From 13-2-20CM-66-19 sp036273735 (GTDB lineage: Bacteria; Pseudomonadota; Gammaproteobacteria; Steroidobacterales; Steroidobacteraceae): a DNA stretch of 64,000 bases. The DNA lies in contig DASUHA010000089.1 in the NCBI GenBank assembly GCA_036273735.1, forward strand, positions 1 to 64,000. Direction: 5' to 3'. Positions within the stretch are counted from its first letter, which is position 1. Every line of letters begins with the position of its first letter. Made by a program: the position numbers and the translations under genes. Under the pieces are notes generated by a model. The model saw nothing but the letters and a program-made list of their open reading frames with translations. It was not told the origin of the DNA and did no database searches. Positions 16,570 to 25,745 of the stretch are shown here, piece by piece.

Positions 16570-17345
16570 GCATTCTCCTCCCGGGTGGTCCGCATGTGAG
16601 CGGTCCCCACAGCTACCGCGTGCGCCAGGCGGGGTTCTCCCTCGTCGAACTGGTGGTCGCGATCCTGATCGCACTATTTCTCATCGGCGGGGTGATGGTC
16701 GTCGAGCAGGGGGTGCATCGCGCTTACGGCGATCAGAGCGGGATCGCCAAGCTCCAGGACGAGGAGCGCTTCGCCATGTCCATGCTGACCGACGTCATCT
16801 CTTCCGCGGGCTACTACCCGAACCCGACGACCACCAGCACCACTACGGCCTTCCCGGCGACCGGTGCGCCTCTGAACATGCAGACGAGCCAAGCCATTTA
16901 CGGTCCTCCGAGCGGAGCCTCAGCGCCCACAGACGCGATCTACGTGCGCTATATGACCTCGAGCGGAGACGGCATTACTTTTTGCGATGGCACCACGAAT
17001 ACCTCCGGTGGTCCCCTCACCTATACGACCAACATATACGTCTTGAACAACGATCTCTACTGTCGGGTGCAACCCGGTAATGGGGCAGCCTGGAACACCG
17101 CGGTACCGCTGATCAGCGGGGTTACGGACATGGTCGTCCTCTATGGGGTCAGTACGGCCGGCGTGGACACCAACGTCGACACTTACGAGACGCCAAACTC
17201 CATGGCCCTAACGCCGGCATACTGGCAGAAGGTGGGTTCAGTGATGGTAACACTCAAGTTCCAGAACCCGCTGTATGGGTTGCCCGGCCAGCAGCTCCAA
17301 ACCGTCACCTTCCGCCGGGTCATCGGCGTCATGGGCCGGAATTGA
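16566..17345 (+). CDS. pilW: Type IV pilus minor pilin PilW
   Basis: A 259-residue prepilin starting at ATG 16566, overlapping the pilV stop. The leader ends in RQAG and the mature N-terminus is FSLVELVVAILIALFLIGGV. The following block RAYGDQSGIAKLQDEERFAM is characteristic of PilW, as are the C-terminal LKFQNPLYGLPGQQLQTVTF strands. In other bacteria PilW forms a priming complex with PilV, PilX, FimU and PilE beneath PilY1. Seven nt separate its stop from the pilX ATG. Confidence 0.9.
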   Translation: MSILLPGGPHVSGPHSYRVRQAGFSLVELVVAILIALFLIGGVMVVEQGVHRAYGDQSGIAKLQDEERFAMSMLTDVISSAGYYPNPTTTSTTTAFPATGAPLNMQTSQAIYGPPSGASAPTDAIYVRYMTSSGDGITFCDGTTNTSGGPLTYTTNIYVLNNDLYCRVQPGNGAAWNTAVPLISGVTDMVVLYGVSTAGVDTNVDTYETPNSMALTPAYWQKVGSVMVTLKFQNPLYGLPGQQLQTVTFRRVIGVMGRN

Positions 17346-17352
17346 CGGAGCG

Positions 17353-17943
17353 ATGACGATGCGGCCAATGCGCAAATCGATTCAATCCGGCATGGTGCTC
17401 ATCACCACCATGCTGCTCCTGGTCGTGGTGACCATCCTCGCCCTCGCCATGTTCCGCGGCGCCGGCCTCGAGCAGCGCATCGCCGGCAACACCATGGAGA
17501 AGCAGCGTGCCCTGCAGGCCGCGGTGAGCTCGCAGCAGTACGCCGAGCAATGGCTCGTCAACAACGTACAGACTTCACCTGCAGTGGATTGCTCCGGCAC
17601 CGGCTCGCCGAGCAACAGCGCACCGACGATCTGCTCGGACATCCTCGCCAATTCACTCGATGGGGGCGCAACCCTGGCCACCGTACCCTGGGTAATCGGC
17701 GGCGGAAACGTCGGCTACAGTTTCAATCCCACCAACATCTTCTCGATCAGTACCTCAGGCGGCATCAATACGTACTACTCTGCGCCCGTGCTCTACATAT
17801 CGGAGCTGGGCCAGGATGGAACGCTCGCCAATGCAGTCGACTACGGCGTAGACGCTTGGGCTCGCGGTGGCGCCCAGTCCACCGTGGCCGTGGTCGATAG
17901 CGTCTATCAGATCCGCTACATATCCAAGCCGCCTGGCCCATGA
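17353..17943 (+). CDS. pilX: Type IV pilus assembly protein PilX
   Basis: ATG 17353 with a GGAG ribosome binding site gives 196 residues. The N-terminus (MRKSIQSGMVLITTMLLLVV) ends in a variant prepilin site: SG-MVLIT lacks the usual Glu at +5, which is normal for PilX (GspK-like role). LEQRIAGNTMEKQRALQAA is the PilX_N signature. The C-terminal part is Ser/Gly-rich. It overlaps pilY1 by 4 nt (ATGA). PilX tips the minor-pilin complex and contacts PilY1. Confidence 0.88.
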   Translation: MTMRPMRKSIQSGMVLITTMLLLVVVTILALAMFRGAGLEQRIAGNTMEKQRALQAAVSSQQYAEQWLVNNVQTSPAVDCSGTGSPSNSAPTICSDILANSLDGGATLATVPWVIGGGNVGYSFNPTNIFSISTSGGINTYYSAPVLYISELGQDGTLANAVDYGVDAWARGGAQSTVAVVDSVYQIRYISKPPGP

Positions 17944-20900
17944 GCACTCGGAGAACAGCCATGCTTCGCAACAGGGCATTGCCCCTTCTGCTGGCGATCT
18001 GCGGCATCCTCTTCCACGCCGGGATCGCCCACGCCCAGACGTCCAGTGCCGCAGTCCAGGAGGACTTCACCGGCGCCACGACGACCAATCCATGGTATTT
18101 CTACAACGGCGCCTGCCTCACGGCGAGCAGCGCAGCGCCGACGACCGCTCCCGGCCCCGGCACACCGCCGGGCTGCAAGCAAGCCAACTATTACAACGAG
18201 CATCTGGTCGGTGGCTACAACGGCGTCAGCGGCTCGAGCGAGACGCTGCCCGATCCGGCGGGTTTCGGGGCCTTGCGCTTCACCAATGGGTGCGTTCCCG
18301 ACAGCAACAATGCCTGCGGCAGCGGCGGCAAGAGCCAGAACGGCGCGATCATCTCGCAGAACGCGTTCTCCACCAGCCAGGGCCTGGACATCACCTTCAA
18401 GACAGTCACCTACCGCGGCGACTCGGGTGGTAACGGCGCGGGCTGTCCCTCCGGCTCGACCTCGAGCAACGGCCAGTGCATCACCAACCAGACGGCCACC
18501 CCTACCGTAAGCTGCCCCAGCGGCTATACCCTGAATGGCGCCGGCACTTCCTGCAAGAAAGGCTCTTCGACCACCGCCCCGACCTACACCTGCCCCGTCG
18601 GCTACACCAAGTCGGGATCCGGATCGGGCACGACATGCACTCAGACCACGGTGGTCGAGCAGAATCCCCACCAGAACGACGGCGCTGACGGCATCAGCTT
18701 CTTCCTGATGAATGGCAGCGTCGATATGACCAATAACGCCATCGATCACATCGGCTCATGGGGAGGAAGCCTCGGGTACACCTGCTCGAACGTCAACACC
18801 GACTACCATGGAATGGTTGGCGCGTATCTCGGGCTCGGCATCGATGAGTACGGCAACTTCCTCAACGGCACGACGAACACTCTCGGCGTCGCCAACCCGC
18901 AGGCACTTGGCGATAACACCGCAAGCGGCGGCGGACAATGGGCCAATCGCATCGGGCTGCGCGGCCAGGGAAATATCGACTGGTACTGGCTCAACTACAC
19001 GTACTCGAACTACTATCCTTCGACGCTGACGACCGCCCAACAGCGGGCCGCCGTGCAGAATACGTGCAAGACCGGAACGCTGTGGGACTATTCGACGCCG
19101 GCCACGCCGACGAACACCGGGACCGCGGTCGCCGATTACGCGGCGATTCCCAACGCGTTCACGATCATCCCCAACACCATCGCCAAGGAGTATGCGGCGG
19201 GCGGATATTCCCGGCAGAACGCGACGCCCATCACCTACCGCCTGAAGCTGACCGAGGACGGCCTGCTCACGCTGGATTACAGCTACAACGGCGGCGCCTG
19301 GGCCAACGTCATCAAGAACCAGAGCATCGCCACCTCCAACGGCACCGTTCCGGCGACCGTGCGCTTCGGTTTCGCCGGCTCGACCGGCGGCAGCTCGAAT
19401 ATCCACGAGATCCTCTGTTTCAAGGCGACGCCGGTGACCTCGGCGGCCAGCTCGACCACGGTCAACCAGCAGCAGTCCTCGAGGGTCGAGAACGGCTCAC
19501 AGGCCTATTTCGGTTACTACGATCCGACCAACTGGACGGGCCGCCTGACGGCGAACTCGCTGCTCACCGACGGTTCCGGCAACCTTAGCATCGCCACGGC
19601 TGCCAACTGGGACGCATCCTGCGTGCTCACGGGCGTAGCGGCCAGCGCGACCTGCCCGACTACCGGAGCGGCCGGACCGACCACCGCCCAGGCCTGGCAG
19701 AATACCAGCGCCGGCGGGCGGGTCATGCTCACCTGGAGCGGTAGCGCCGGTATTCCGCTCGAGTGGTCGAGCCTCTCCACCGACGAGCAGACCGCCCTCG
19801 ACCTGGGCGACGCCTCCCAGACCCAGAATCGTCTCAACTATCTGCGCGGTGACCGCAGTAATGAGATCCCGACCACCGGCCCAACCGGTACGAAGATCTA
19901 TCGCGACCGCGATTCCGTACTCAGCGACATCGTCGATTCCAGCTCGACCTGGGTCGGGCCTCCGTCGAAGTCGGTCTTCAGCACTTACGAGTTCCCCACC
20001 AGCTGGCGCGACAAGCTCTACACGAGCACAACCATGGCGGAGAACTCCGGTCAGACCTATGACCAGTACGCGCAAGCCGAGGCGACACGGCTCAACGTCG
20101 TATACGTAGGCTCGAATGATGGCTTGCTGCACGGCTTCAGCGCCGGCTCGTACGATAGCGGCGGCACGGTGTACAACAGCACCACGAACACCGGACAGGA
20201 AGTGCTGGCATACATGCCCCAGGGAGTGCTGGAGACGATCCACAACTCGAACAACCCCCAGCTCGACTTTGCCAATACACAGTACGGACACAATTTCTTC
20301 GTGGATGCGACGCCGAATGCCGGCGACCTCTACTACAACAATGCCTGGCACACCTGGCTGGTCGGCGGTGTCGGGCCTGGCGGCGCCGAGATCTATGCGC
20401 TCGACGTCACCGATCCCTCCACCTTTACCGAGGCGAATGCTTCTTCCATTGTAATAGGTGACTGGACGCCCTCGAACATCACCTGTACGTCGAGCTCCGG
20501 GATCAGCGACTGCACGGACAGCAACGGCAAGTCGTACCTCGGCAATACCTACGGAACTCCGCAGATCCGCCGCCTGCACAATGGCGACTGGGCCGTCATC
20601 TTCGGTAACGGCATCGGCAGCGCGAGCGGCGATGCCGGCATCTTCATCCTGACCATCGACTCGAGCGGCAACCAGACGCTCTATTACCTGAGCACCGGTG
20701 CTGCGGGGAGCAATGGAATCGCCTACACCACACCTGTCGATCTGGACGGTGATCACGTAGCGGACTACGTGTATGCAGGGGATATCCAGGGCAACCTCTG
20801 GCGATTCGATCTGACCAGCAGCGACCCGGCAAGCTGGGCCGTGACGCCCGGTCCGGTTTTCAAGACCCCTTCGGGCCAGCCCATCACGACGGCCATACAG

Positions 20901-21710
20901 CCCGATTTCGTGACCGGACCGATCGGCTCGTCCACACAGCTGATGCTCTTCTTCGGCACCGGCGAGAAGTTCCCGGTCAGCAGCTCCGGCACGGCGACTT
21001 ACCAGACCGGGACCCAATACTTCTACGGCGTCTGGGATTGGAACATGACCGCATGGGATGCGCACAACTCCACCCAGTTCGCCAACGTGGCCGCAGCGAC
21101 CGTCGGCACGCTCACCAGTCTCGCCTCGCCCTACACCCTGGGACAGTCGAACCTGCAATCGCAGACCGTAACCATCGATTCCTCGAGCGGCGACCGGGTG
21201 GTGGCGAGCCCGAATACGGTCTGTTGGGCGGGAACCTCGACCTGTACCGGCGGCAGCAGCGCGAACAAGACGTTCGGCTGGTACATCAACCTGCCCGGCA
21301 CCAATACGGCCTTCTCCACCACGACCAACGAACAGCTCACCTTCAACCCCGGGATCGTGAGCACCGCGGTCGTGTTCAACACGATCGAGCCTGCAGTCGA
21401 CTCCCCCCTCATGTGTACGCCGGACACGGACAAGGGCTGGACCTATGCGCTCGATGTGAGGAACGGGACCCCGGTCGCCAACTTCTTCGTCAGTACATCC
21501 AGCTCGACCAACAACCTGGCTACCACGACGGTGGGATACGAGGTGGATGCCAGCGGCTCCTCCTCGGTGGTGGTCACCCCGGACGGAAACGGCGGCACGA
21601 AGACCTGGCTGGTATCGCAGAGCGAGAATGGCGGCGCGGCCAACCCCATACAGGTTCAGCCTGCAGTCAACGTCAGCGGCGCGCGCCAGACCTGGATCCA
21701 GCTACGTTAG
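17940..21710 (+). CDS. pilY1: PilY1, type IV pilus tip adhesin with lectin-like N-terminal domain
   Basis: A 1256-residue exported protein (signal peptide ends AHA-Q, residue 33). Residues about 40-510 resemble an L-type (legume-like) lectin sandwich, with DFTGATTTNPWYFYNG, NDGADGISFFLM, GAYLGLGIDEYGNF and YRLKLTEDGLLTLDY. It is interrupted by a Cys-rich insertion (about 168-238). The C-terminal part is the conserved PilY1 beta-propeller: LNYLRGDRSNE, VLSDIVDSS, VVYVGSNDGLLHGFSAG, GHNFFVDATP and the calcium-loop-like VDLDGDHVADYVYAGD near 933. An RGD occurs in the LRGDRSNE motif. PilY1 sits at the pilus tip, promotes assembly and mediates adhesion. The upstream pilX stop overlaps its start. 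Confidence 0.93.
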   Translation: MSTRRTAMLRNRALPLLLAICGILFHAGIAHAQTSSAAVQEDFTGATTTNPWYFYNGACLTASSAAPTTAPGPGTPPGCKQANYYNEHLVGGYNGVSGSSETLPDPAGFGALRFTNGCVPDSNNACGSGGKSQNGAIISQNAFSTSQGLDITFKTVTYRGDSGGNGAGCPSGSTSSNGQCITNQTATPTVSCPSGYTLNGAGTSCKKGSSTTAPTYTCPVGYTKSGSGSGTTCTQTTVVEQNPHQNDGADGISFFLMNGSVDMTNNAIDHIGSWGGSLGYTCSNVNTDYHGMVGAYLGLGIDEYGNFLNGTTNTLGVANPQALGDNTASGGGQWANRIGLRGQGNIDWYWLNYTYSNYYPSTLTTAQQRAAVQNTCKTGTLWDYSTPATPTNTGTAVADYAAIPNAFTIIPNTIAKEYAAGGYSRQNATPITYRLKLTEDGLLTLDYSYNGGAWANVIKNQSIATSNGTVPATVRFGFAGSTGGSSNIHEILCFKATPVTSAASSTTVNQQQSSRVENGSQAYFGYYDPTNWTGRLTANSLLTDGSGNLSIATAANWDASCVLTGVAASATCPTTGAAGPTTAQAWQNTSAGGRVMLTWSGSAGIPLEWSSLSTDEQTALDLGDASQTQNRLNYLRGDRSNEIPTTGPTGTKIYRDRDSVLSDIVDSSSTWVGPPSKSVFSTYEFPTSWRDKLYTSTTMAENSGQTYDQYAQAEATRLNVVYVGSNDGLLHGFSAGSYDSGGTVYNSTTNTGQEVLAYMPQGVLETIHNSNNPQLDFANTQYGHNFFVDATPNAGDLYYNNAWHTWLVGGVGPGGAEIYALDVTDPSTFTEANASSIVIGDWTPSNITCTSSSGISDCTDSNGKSYLGNTYGTPQIRRLHNGDWAVIFGNGIGSASGDAGIFILTIDSSGNQTLYYLSTGAAGSNGIAYTTPVDLDGDHVADYVYAGDIQGNLWRFDLTSSDPASWAVTPGPVFKTPSGQPITTAIQPDFVTGPIGSSTQLMLFFGTGEKFPVSSSGTATYQTGTQYFYGVWDWNMTAWDAHNSTQFANVAAATVGTLTSLASPYTLGQSNLQSQTVTIDSSSGDRVVASPNTVCWAGTSTCTGGSSANKTFGWYINLPGTNTAFSTTTNEQLTFNPGIVSTAVVFNTIEPAVDSPLMCTPDTDKGWTYALDVRNGTPVANFFVSTSSSTNNLATTTVGYEVDASGSSSVVVTPDGNGGTKTWLVSQSENGGAANPIQVQPAVNVSGARQTWIQLR
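18441..18655 (+). repeat. Three Cys-flanked repeats inside pilY1
   Basis: The translation shows three consecutive segments of the form C-P-S/V-G-x(8-12)-C: CPSGSTSSNGQC, CPSGYTLNGAGTSC and CPVGYTKSGSGSGTTC. They lie between the first and second half of the lectin-like domain. Each looks like a small disulfide loop, similar in spacing to EGF- or Cys-rich modules. Confidence 0.6.
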
Positions 21711-21719
21711 GATGAAGCC

Positions 21720-22205
21720 ATGACGCACAGCCATCTCAACAGAGTCACCCTCGCACCGCAGTCGCTGCGCGGGCGGGGCTTCACCCTGATCGAGCTCATG
21801 ATCACCGTGGTGATCGCCACGATCCTGATGTCCATCGCTATCCCGCTGTATCAGCACCAGGTGCGCGAGGCGCGCCGGACCGATGCTCGCAGCGCCCTCT
21901 CCGATCTCGCCAGCCGCGAGGAGCGGTATTACGCGATCAAGAATGTGTACTCGACTACCGCGACCGATCTCGGCTACCCGAACTGGCCGGAGACGATCGG
22001 CGGCGGCTACTATCAAGTCACTGCGCCAACCGTAGTTGCGGCCACAGCTACAACGCCAGCCAGTTTCAGCATTACCGCCACGCCTATCGCCGGTAAAGGA
22101 CAGGACAAGGACACTGACTGCGCCTCGTTCACCGTGACATCGACCGGACAGAACACCTCCCTCAACAGCGCGAGCGCCGATTCCACCCCCATCTGCTGGA
22201 ACTAG
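21720..22205 (+). CDS. pilE: Type IV minor pilin PilE
   Basis: A 161-residue prepilin with a 19-residue leader ending RGRG and mature start FTLIELMITVVIATILMSIA (Glu at +5). The following IPLYQHQVREARRTDARSAL and LASREERYYA is typical of PilE/ComP-like minor pilins encoded after pilY1. Two Cys near the C-terminus (DCASF and PICWN) form the expected pilin D-loop disulfide. A TAGGA ribosome binding site precedes the ATG by about 7 nt, and the gap to pilY1 is 9 nt. It is the last gene of the pilus operon, convergent with the TIR-like gene 3 nt away. Confidence 0.9.
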   Translation: MTHSHLNRVTLAPQSLRGRGFTLIELMITVVIATILMSIAIPLYQHQVREARRTDARSALSDLASREERYYAIKNVYSTTATDLGYPNWPETIGGGYYQVTAPTVVAATATTPASFSITATPIAGKGQDKDTDCASFTVTSTGQNTSLNSASADSTPICWN

Positions 22206-22208
22206 CGA

Positions 22209-22661
22209 TCAGTCGAGCTTGAATTCGATCGTATCCCAGCGCGTCGTTTCTTCGTGGCGCGCCTGGCGCCGGATGGCGTCCACCAGCGCGCGCTCGTCCC
22301 AGTCGACGATCTCGTCGGCCAGGTCCGAGAGCGCCTTCGCCACCGGCTTCTGCGAGCCGAAGGGCTTCAGCAGCACCACCGCCTTCTGACTGGCCTGGGC
22401 GTAGAGGAGCTGGAAGGTCACGAGGTCCTGGTTGCCGTCGAAGAGGCTCGAGAGGGCGATGACGGCCTCGACCGGGGCGATCTGGCGGCGCAGCTCCTCC
22501 TTGCCCGCCTCCTTGTCCCCCGCGGGGCGCTTTTCCGGTGCGCTGAAATTCCGGTAGAAGAAGTTCCGCGAGCTCTCGAGATACTCGAAAACGCGCAGGT
22601 AGTCGTCCCCAGGCTCCCAGGCATGCGTCACGAATAGGCGGATGGGATTGGCCTGGGACAT
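22209..22661 (-). CDS. TIR-like protein (DUF1863 / ThsB-like family)
   Basis: The ATG at 22661 gives 150 residues. It fits the MTH538/DUF1863 TIR-like family over its entire length: LFVTHAW at the first strand, the loop RNFFYRNFSAPEKRP, LRRQIAPVEAVIALSSLF, AVVLLKPFGSQKP, and the end IVDWDERALVDAIRR. This family includes ThsB of the Thoeris antiphage system, though many members stand alone. No ThsA-like partner is adjacent. It is divergent from the EEP phosphoesterase gene, with 102 nt between the two starts. It may sense or signal with nucleotides, but activity is unproven. Confidence 0.75.
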   Translation of the reverse strand: MSQANPIRLFVTHAWEPGDDYLRVFEYLESSRNFFYRNFSAPEKRPAGDKEAGKEELRRQIAPVEAVIALSSLFDGNQDLVTFQLLYAQASQKAVVLLKPFGSQKPVAKALSDLADEIVDWDERALVDAIRRQARHEETTRWDTIEFKLD

Positions 22662-22763
22662 AGGGCCAAGTTTCGCACAAGAGCCGCCCGACGCGAAGCC
22701 TGCCCGCCCGGCCGTGGGCCGACTCCCGGCGGCGACACCCCCGGCCCGGCGGGCCTCCCCGAT

Positions 22764-23582
22764 ATGCAATACAATGCTTCTCCCGGCTCGCCGCCGACGC
22801 AGGATCGCTTTACGTTGCGTCTGGTCGTCTACAACATCCGCTACGCCACAGGCACGGGCCCGGCCTTTCACTTGCCGGTACCGGGTGCCGGCTACCTTCG
22901 CAGCAACCGCAAGGTGCTCGCCGGCATCACCGACTTCCTGCACGCCGAGAATGCGGATGTCGTCGGTCTCATCGAGGTCGACACCGGCTCGATCCGCACG
23001 GGCATGGTCAACCAGGCAGAGGCGATCGCCGCCGAGCTCGGACACTACTCGACTTTCCAGTGCAAGTACGGCGCCTCCTCGCTCAATCATCTGATGCCCA
23101 TCGTGCGCAAGCAGGGCAACGCCTTTCTCTCCGCGCCACACGTGCACGGCGAGCGCTTCCATTATTTCGACACCGGCATCAAGCGCCTCATCATCGAGCT
23201 CGAGCTCGAGAACGTCTGTGTCTTCCTGGTGCATCTGTCGCTCAAGTTCCGTCATCGCCAGTACCAGCTGCGATCGCTCCACGATCTGATCGTCAAGTCC
23301 AAGAAGCCCGTCATCGTCGCGGGCGACTTCAATACGTTCTGGGGCACACACGAGATTTACCTCTTCATGCGCGCGGCCGGGCTGCGCAGCGCCAACTCCG
23401 CCGGCCTGCCGTCCTTTCCCGCGCGGGTGCCGCGCATCGAGCTCGATTTCATCCTCGTGAGCGAGGGGATCGAAGTCACCGACTTCCGCGTCCCCGATAT
23501 CCGCCATTCGGATCACCGCCCACTCGTGTGCGATTTTCACGTGCGCGCCGATAGCTCGGCCCAGCGCTCCGCCGTGGCCTGA
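22764..23582 (+). CDS. Endonuclease/exonuclease/phosphatase-family protein
   Basis: A 272-residue cytoplasmic protein of the EEP (DNase I/APE1-like) superfamily. Motifs in order: RLVVYNIRYATG (metal-binding Asn), VVGLIEVDTGS (catalytic Glu), VFLVHLSLKFRHRQ (His), VIVAGDFNTFWG (Asp/Asn) and the C-terminal SDHRPL (Asp-His). Substrates in this family range from nucleic acids to phospholipids and inositol phosphates, so function is open. A metal-dependent phosphodiesterase is certain at the fold level. The next gene starts 4 nt after its stop, indicating co-transcription with the fadJ-like locus. Confidence 0.85.
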   Translation: MQYNASPGSPPTQDRFTLRLVVYNIRYATGTGPAFHLPVPGAGYLRSNRKVLAGITDFLHAENADVVGLIEVDTGSIRTGMVNQAEAIAAELGHYSTFQCKYGASSLNHLMPIVRKQGNAFLSAPHVHGERFHYFDTGIKRLIIELELENVCVFLVHLSLKFRHRQYQLRSLHDLIVKSKKPVIVAGDFNTFWGTHEIYLFMRAAGLRSANSAGLPSFPARVPRIELDFILVSEGIEVTDFRVPDIRHSDHRPLVCDFHVRADSSAQRSAVA

Positions 23583-23585
23583 TTC

Positions 23586-25636
23586 ATGAGCAACACCGAG
23601 GCAGGCGCCGCGTGGCGAATGGAGCGCGACGGCGACGGTATCGTCTGGCTCATCGCCGACAAGCCGGGCACATCCGCCAACGTGCTCTCGAGTCACGTCC
23701 TGCGCGAGCTCGACGCCCTCCTCGATCGGATCGCATTGCCACCGCCCCGCGGTGTCGTGGTGATCTCGGCCAAAAAGAGCGGCTTCATCGCCGGCGCCGA
23801 CATCAAGGCGTTCACCGGTCTCACCAGCGCCGAGGACGCCTATCGGCTCATCCACGCGGGCCAACAGGTGTTCGATCGGCTGGAGGCGCTCCCCTGCCCC
23901 ACCGTCGCTGCGCTACACGGCTTTGCCCTTGGGGGCGGGCTCGAGCTCGCTCTCGCCTGTCGCTCGGCCTGCCGGAAGTGCAGCTCGGCATCCACCCGGG
24001 ATTCGGCGGCACGGTTCGCAGCGTCCGCCTGATCGGCGTGCGCGCCGCGATGGAGATGATGCTGACGGGCAAACCCGTGCGCGCGGACAAGGCATTGCGC
24101 CTCGGCCTGGTGGACAAGCTGGTGCCGGAAGCCGAGCTGCGCTCGACGGCGCGCGCGCTCATCATGAATCCGCCGCCACCCCATCGGCCGGGTCTCCCCG
24201 AGCGGGCACTCAGCTGGCCGCTCGTGCGCACCTTCGTGCAGCGCACGCTCATCGGACAGGTCGCGCAGAAAGCCCGGCGCGAGCACTACCCCGCGCCCTA
24301 CGCCATGATCGATCTCTGGGCGCGCTACGGCGCCCATGGCGCCGTCGCTTTCGAGGCCGAGGCGCGCTCCATCGCACACCTCTTCACGACCGAGACCGCG
24401 CGCAACCTGATCCGCGTCTTCCTCCTTCAGGATCGGCTCAAGTCTCTCGGCGGCAAGGCCGCCGCGCCCCTGGAGCATGTGCACGTGGTCGGCGCGGGAG
24501 TAATGGGCGGTGACATCGCCGCCTGGTCGGCACTGCGCGGCTTCACGGTGACACTGCAGGATCGCGAGCTGAAATTCATCGAGCCGGCGCTGCGGCGCGC
24601 ACGCGAGCTCTTCGAGAAGCGGCTGCGGGATCCGGCCAAGGTCGCAGCGGCGGTCGCCCGCCTGAGCGCCGATGTCGCCGGAGATGGCGTCCCGCAGGCG
24701 GATGTGGTCATCGAGGCCATTTTCGAGAGCCTCGATGCGAAGCGCGAGATCTACGCCGCTCTCGAGCCGCGGATGAAGCCAGGCGCCATCCTCGCGACCA
24801 ACACCTCGAGCATCGTGCTCGAATCTCTGGCCGAGCGCCTGGCGAGGCCCGAGCGGCTGGCGGGCCTGCACTTCTTCAACCCCGTGCCGCAGATGCCGCT
24901 CGTCGAGATCATTCACACGGAAGCAACCGATCCTGCCGTCGCACAGACGGCCATCGCCTTCACCCGCAAGTTGGACAAGCTGCCCGTCCCCTGCCGCAGC
25001 GCTCCCGGCTTCATCGTCAACCGCGTGTTGATGCCCTACCTGCACGAGGCCATGTACGCCGCCCAACAGGGTGTGTCCCTCACCGCCATCGATGAGACGG
25101 CGGTGGCTTTCGGCATGCCGATGGGGCCGATCGAGCTGGCCGATGTCGTCGGCCTCGATGTTGCCGCGCACGTGGGGGAGATCATCGCGGCGGATCTCGG
25201 GCGTCCCGCCCCGAACCTCACGCGCTTGCGCGAGCTCGTCGGGCTCGGCAAGCTCGGTCGCAAGAGCGGCGCCGGCTTTTATCTGTGGAAGGACGGCAAG
25301 CCGGTCAAGCCGGCAGCCGCGAACGAGCCGCCGCCGCGCGATCTCATCGACCGGCTGATCCTCGTGCTCGTCAACGAGTGCGCCGCCTGCCTGCGCGAGC
25401 GGATCGCGGAGGACGCCGACCTCATCGATGCCGCGGTCGTTTTCGGCACCGGATTCGCGCCCTTCCGCGGCGGTCCTCTCGCCTATGCGCGCAGCCGCGG
25501 CGTCGCCTCTGTGGTCGAGCGTCTGGAGGAGCTCGCCGGCCGCTATGGCGCCCGCTTTCAGCCCGACTCCGGCTGGGCGCTGGTCACCGCGGGCGGCGGC
25601 GAGCGGGCGGGCGCGCAGGCACCGCCAAAACCGTGA
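23586..25636 (+). pseudogene. fadJ: FadJ-like fatty-acid oxidation bifunctional enzyme, frameshifted
   Basis: The N-terminal crotonase (enoyl-CoA hydratase) frame runs from ATG 23586 through FIAGADIKAF and FALGGGLELALAC (near 23965), then continues into nonsense and stops at 24032. The next frame takes over at once with LGLPEVQLGIHPGFGGTVR and continues intact to 25636 through the NAD-binding 3-hydroxyacyl-CoA dehydrogenase part (VVGAGVMGGDIAAW, NTSSI, HFFNPVPQMPLVEI). In FadJ about 12 residues separate LELALAC from LGLPEVQLG; here only two bases remain. So about 34 nt are lost and the hydratase active site is cut, just before its second catalytic Glu. It may be a real pseudogene or a local assembly error. 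Confidence 0.85.
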
Positions 25637-25745
25637 ACGGCTCCCCGGTGGCCCGGAGACCCTGTGCTACCATCCGACATAATTTCATGCACGAGCCGCG
25701 CGCGACCGGCGGCCTTCGGAACGTTCACGTCAACAGGCCACTGAG

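Noticed and set aside
19497..21158. A 553-codon minus-strand frame inside pilY1
   Set aside because: High-GC shadow frame; pilY1 is clearly the real gene on the opposite strand.
22662..23864. The upstream extension of the TIR-like gene to a 551-residue protein
   Set aside because: The extra sequence is antisense to the EEP phosphoesterase and fadJ; the TIR-like domain has its own ATG at 22661.
23586..24040. Programmed frameshift in fadJ
   Set aside because: About 12 conserved residues are missing at the junction, and there is no slippery sequence, so a deletion (or assembly error) is more likely.
23840..25171. A 443-codon minus-strand frame opposite fadJ
   Set aside because: Shadow of the dehydrogenase half, without any recognisable domain or start signal.
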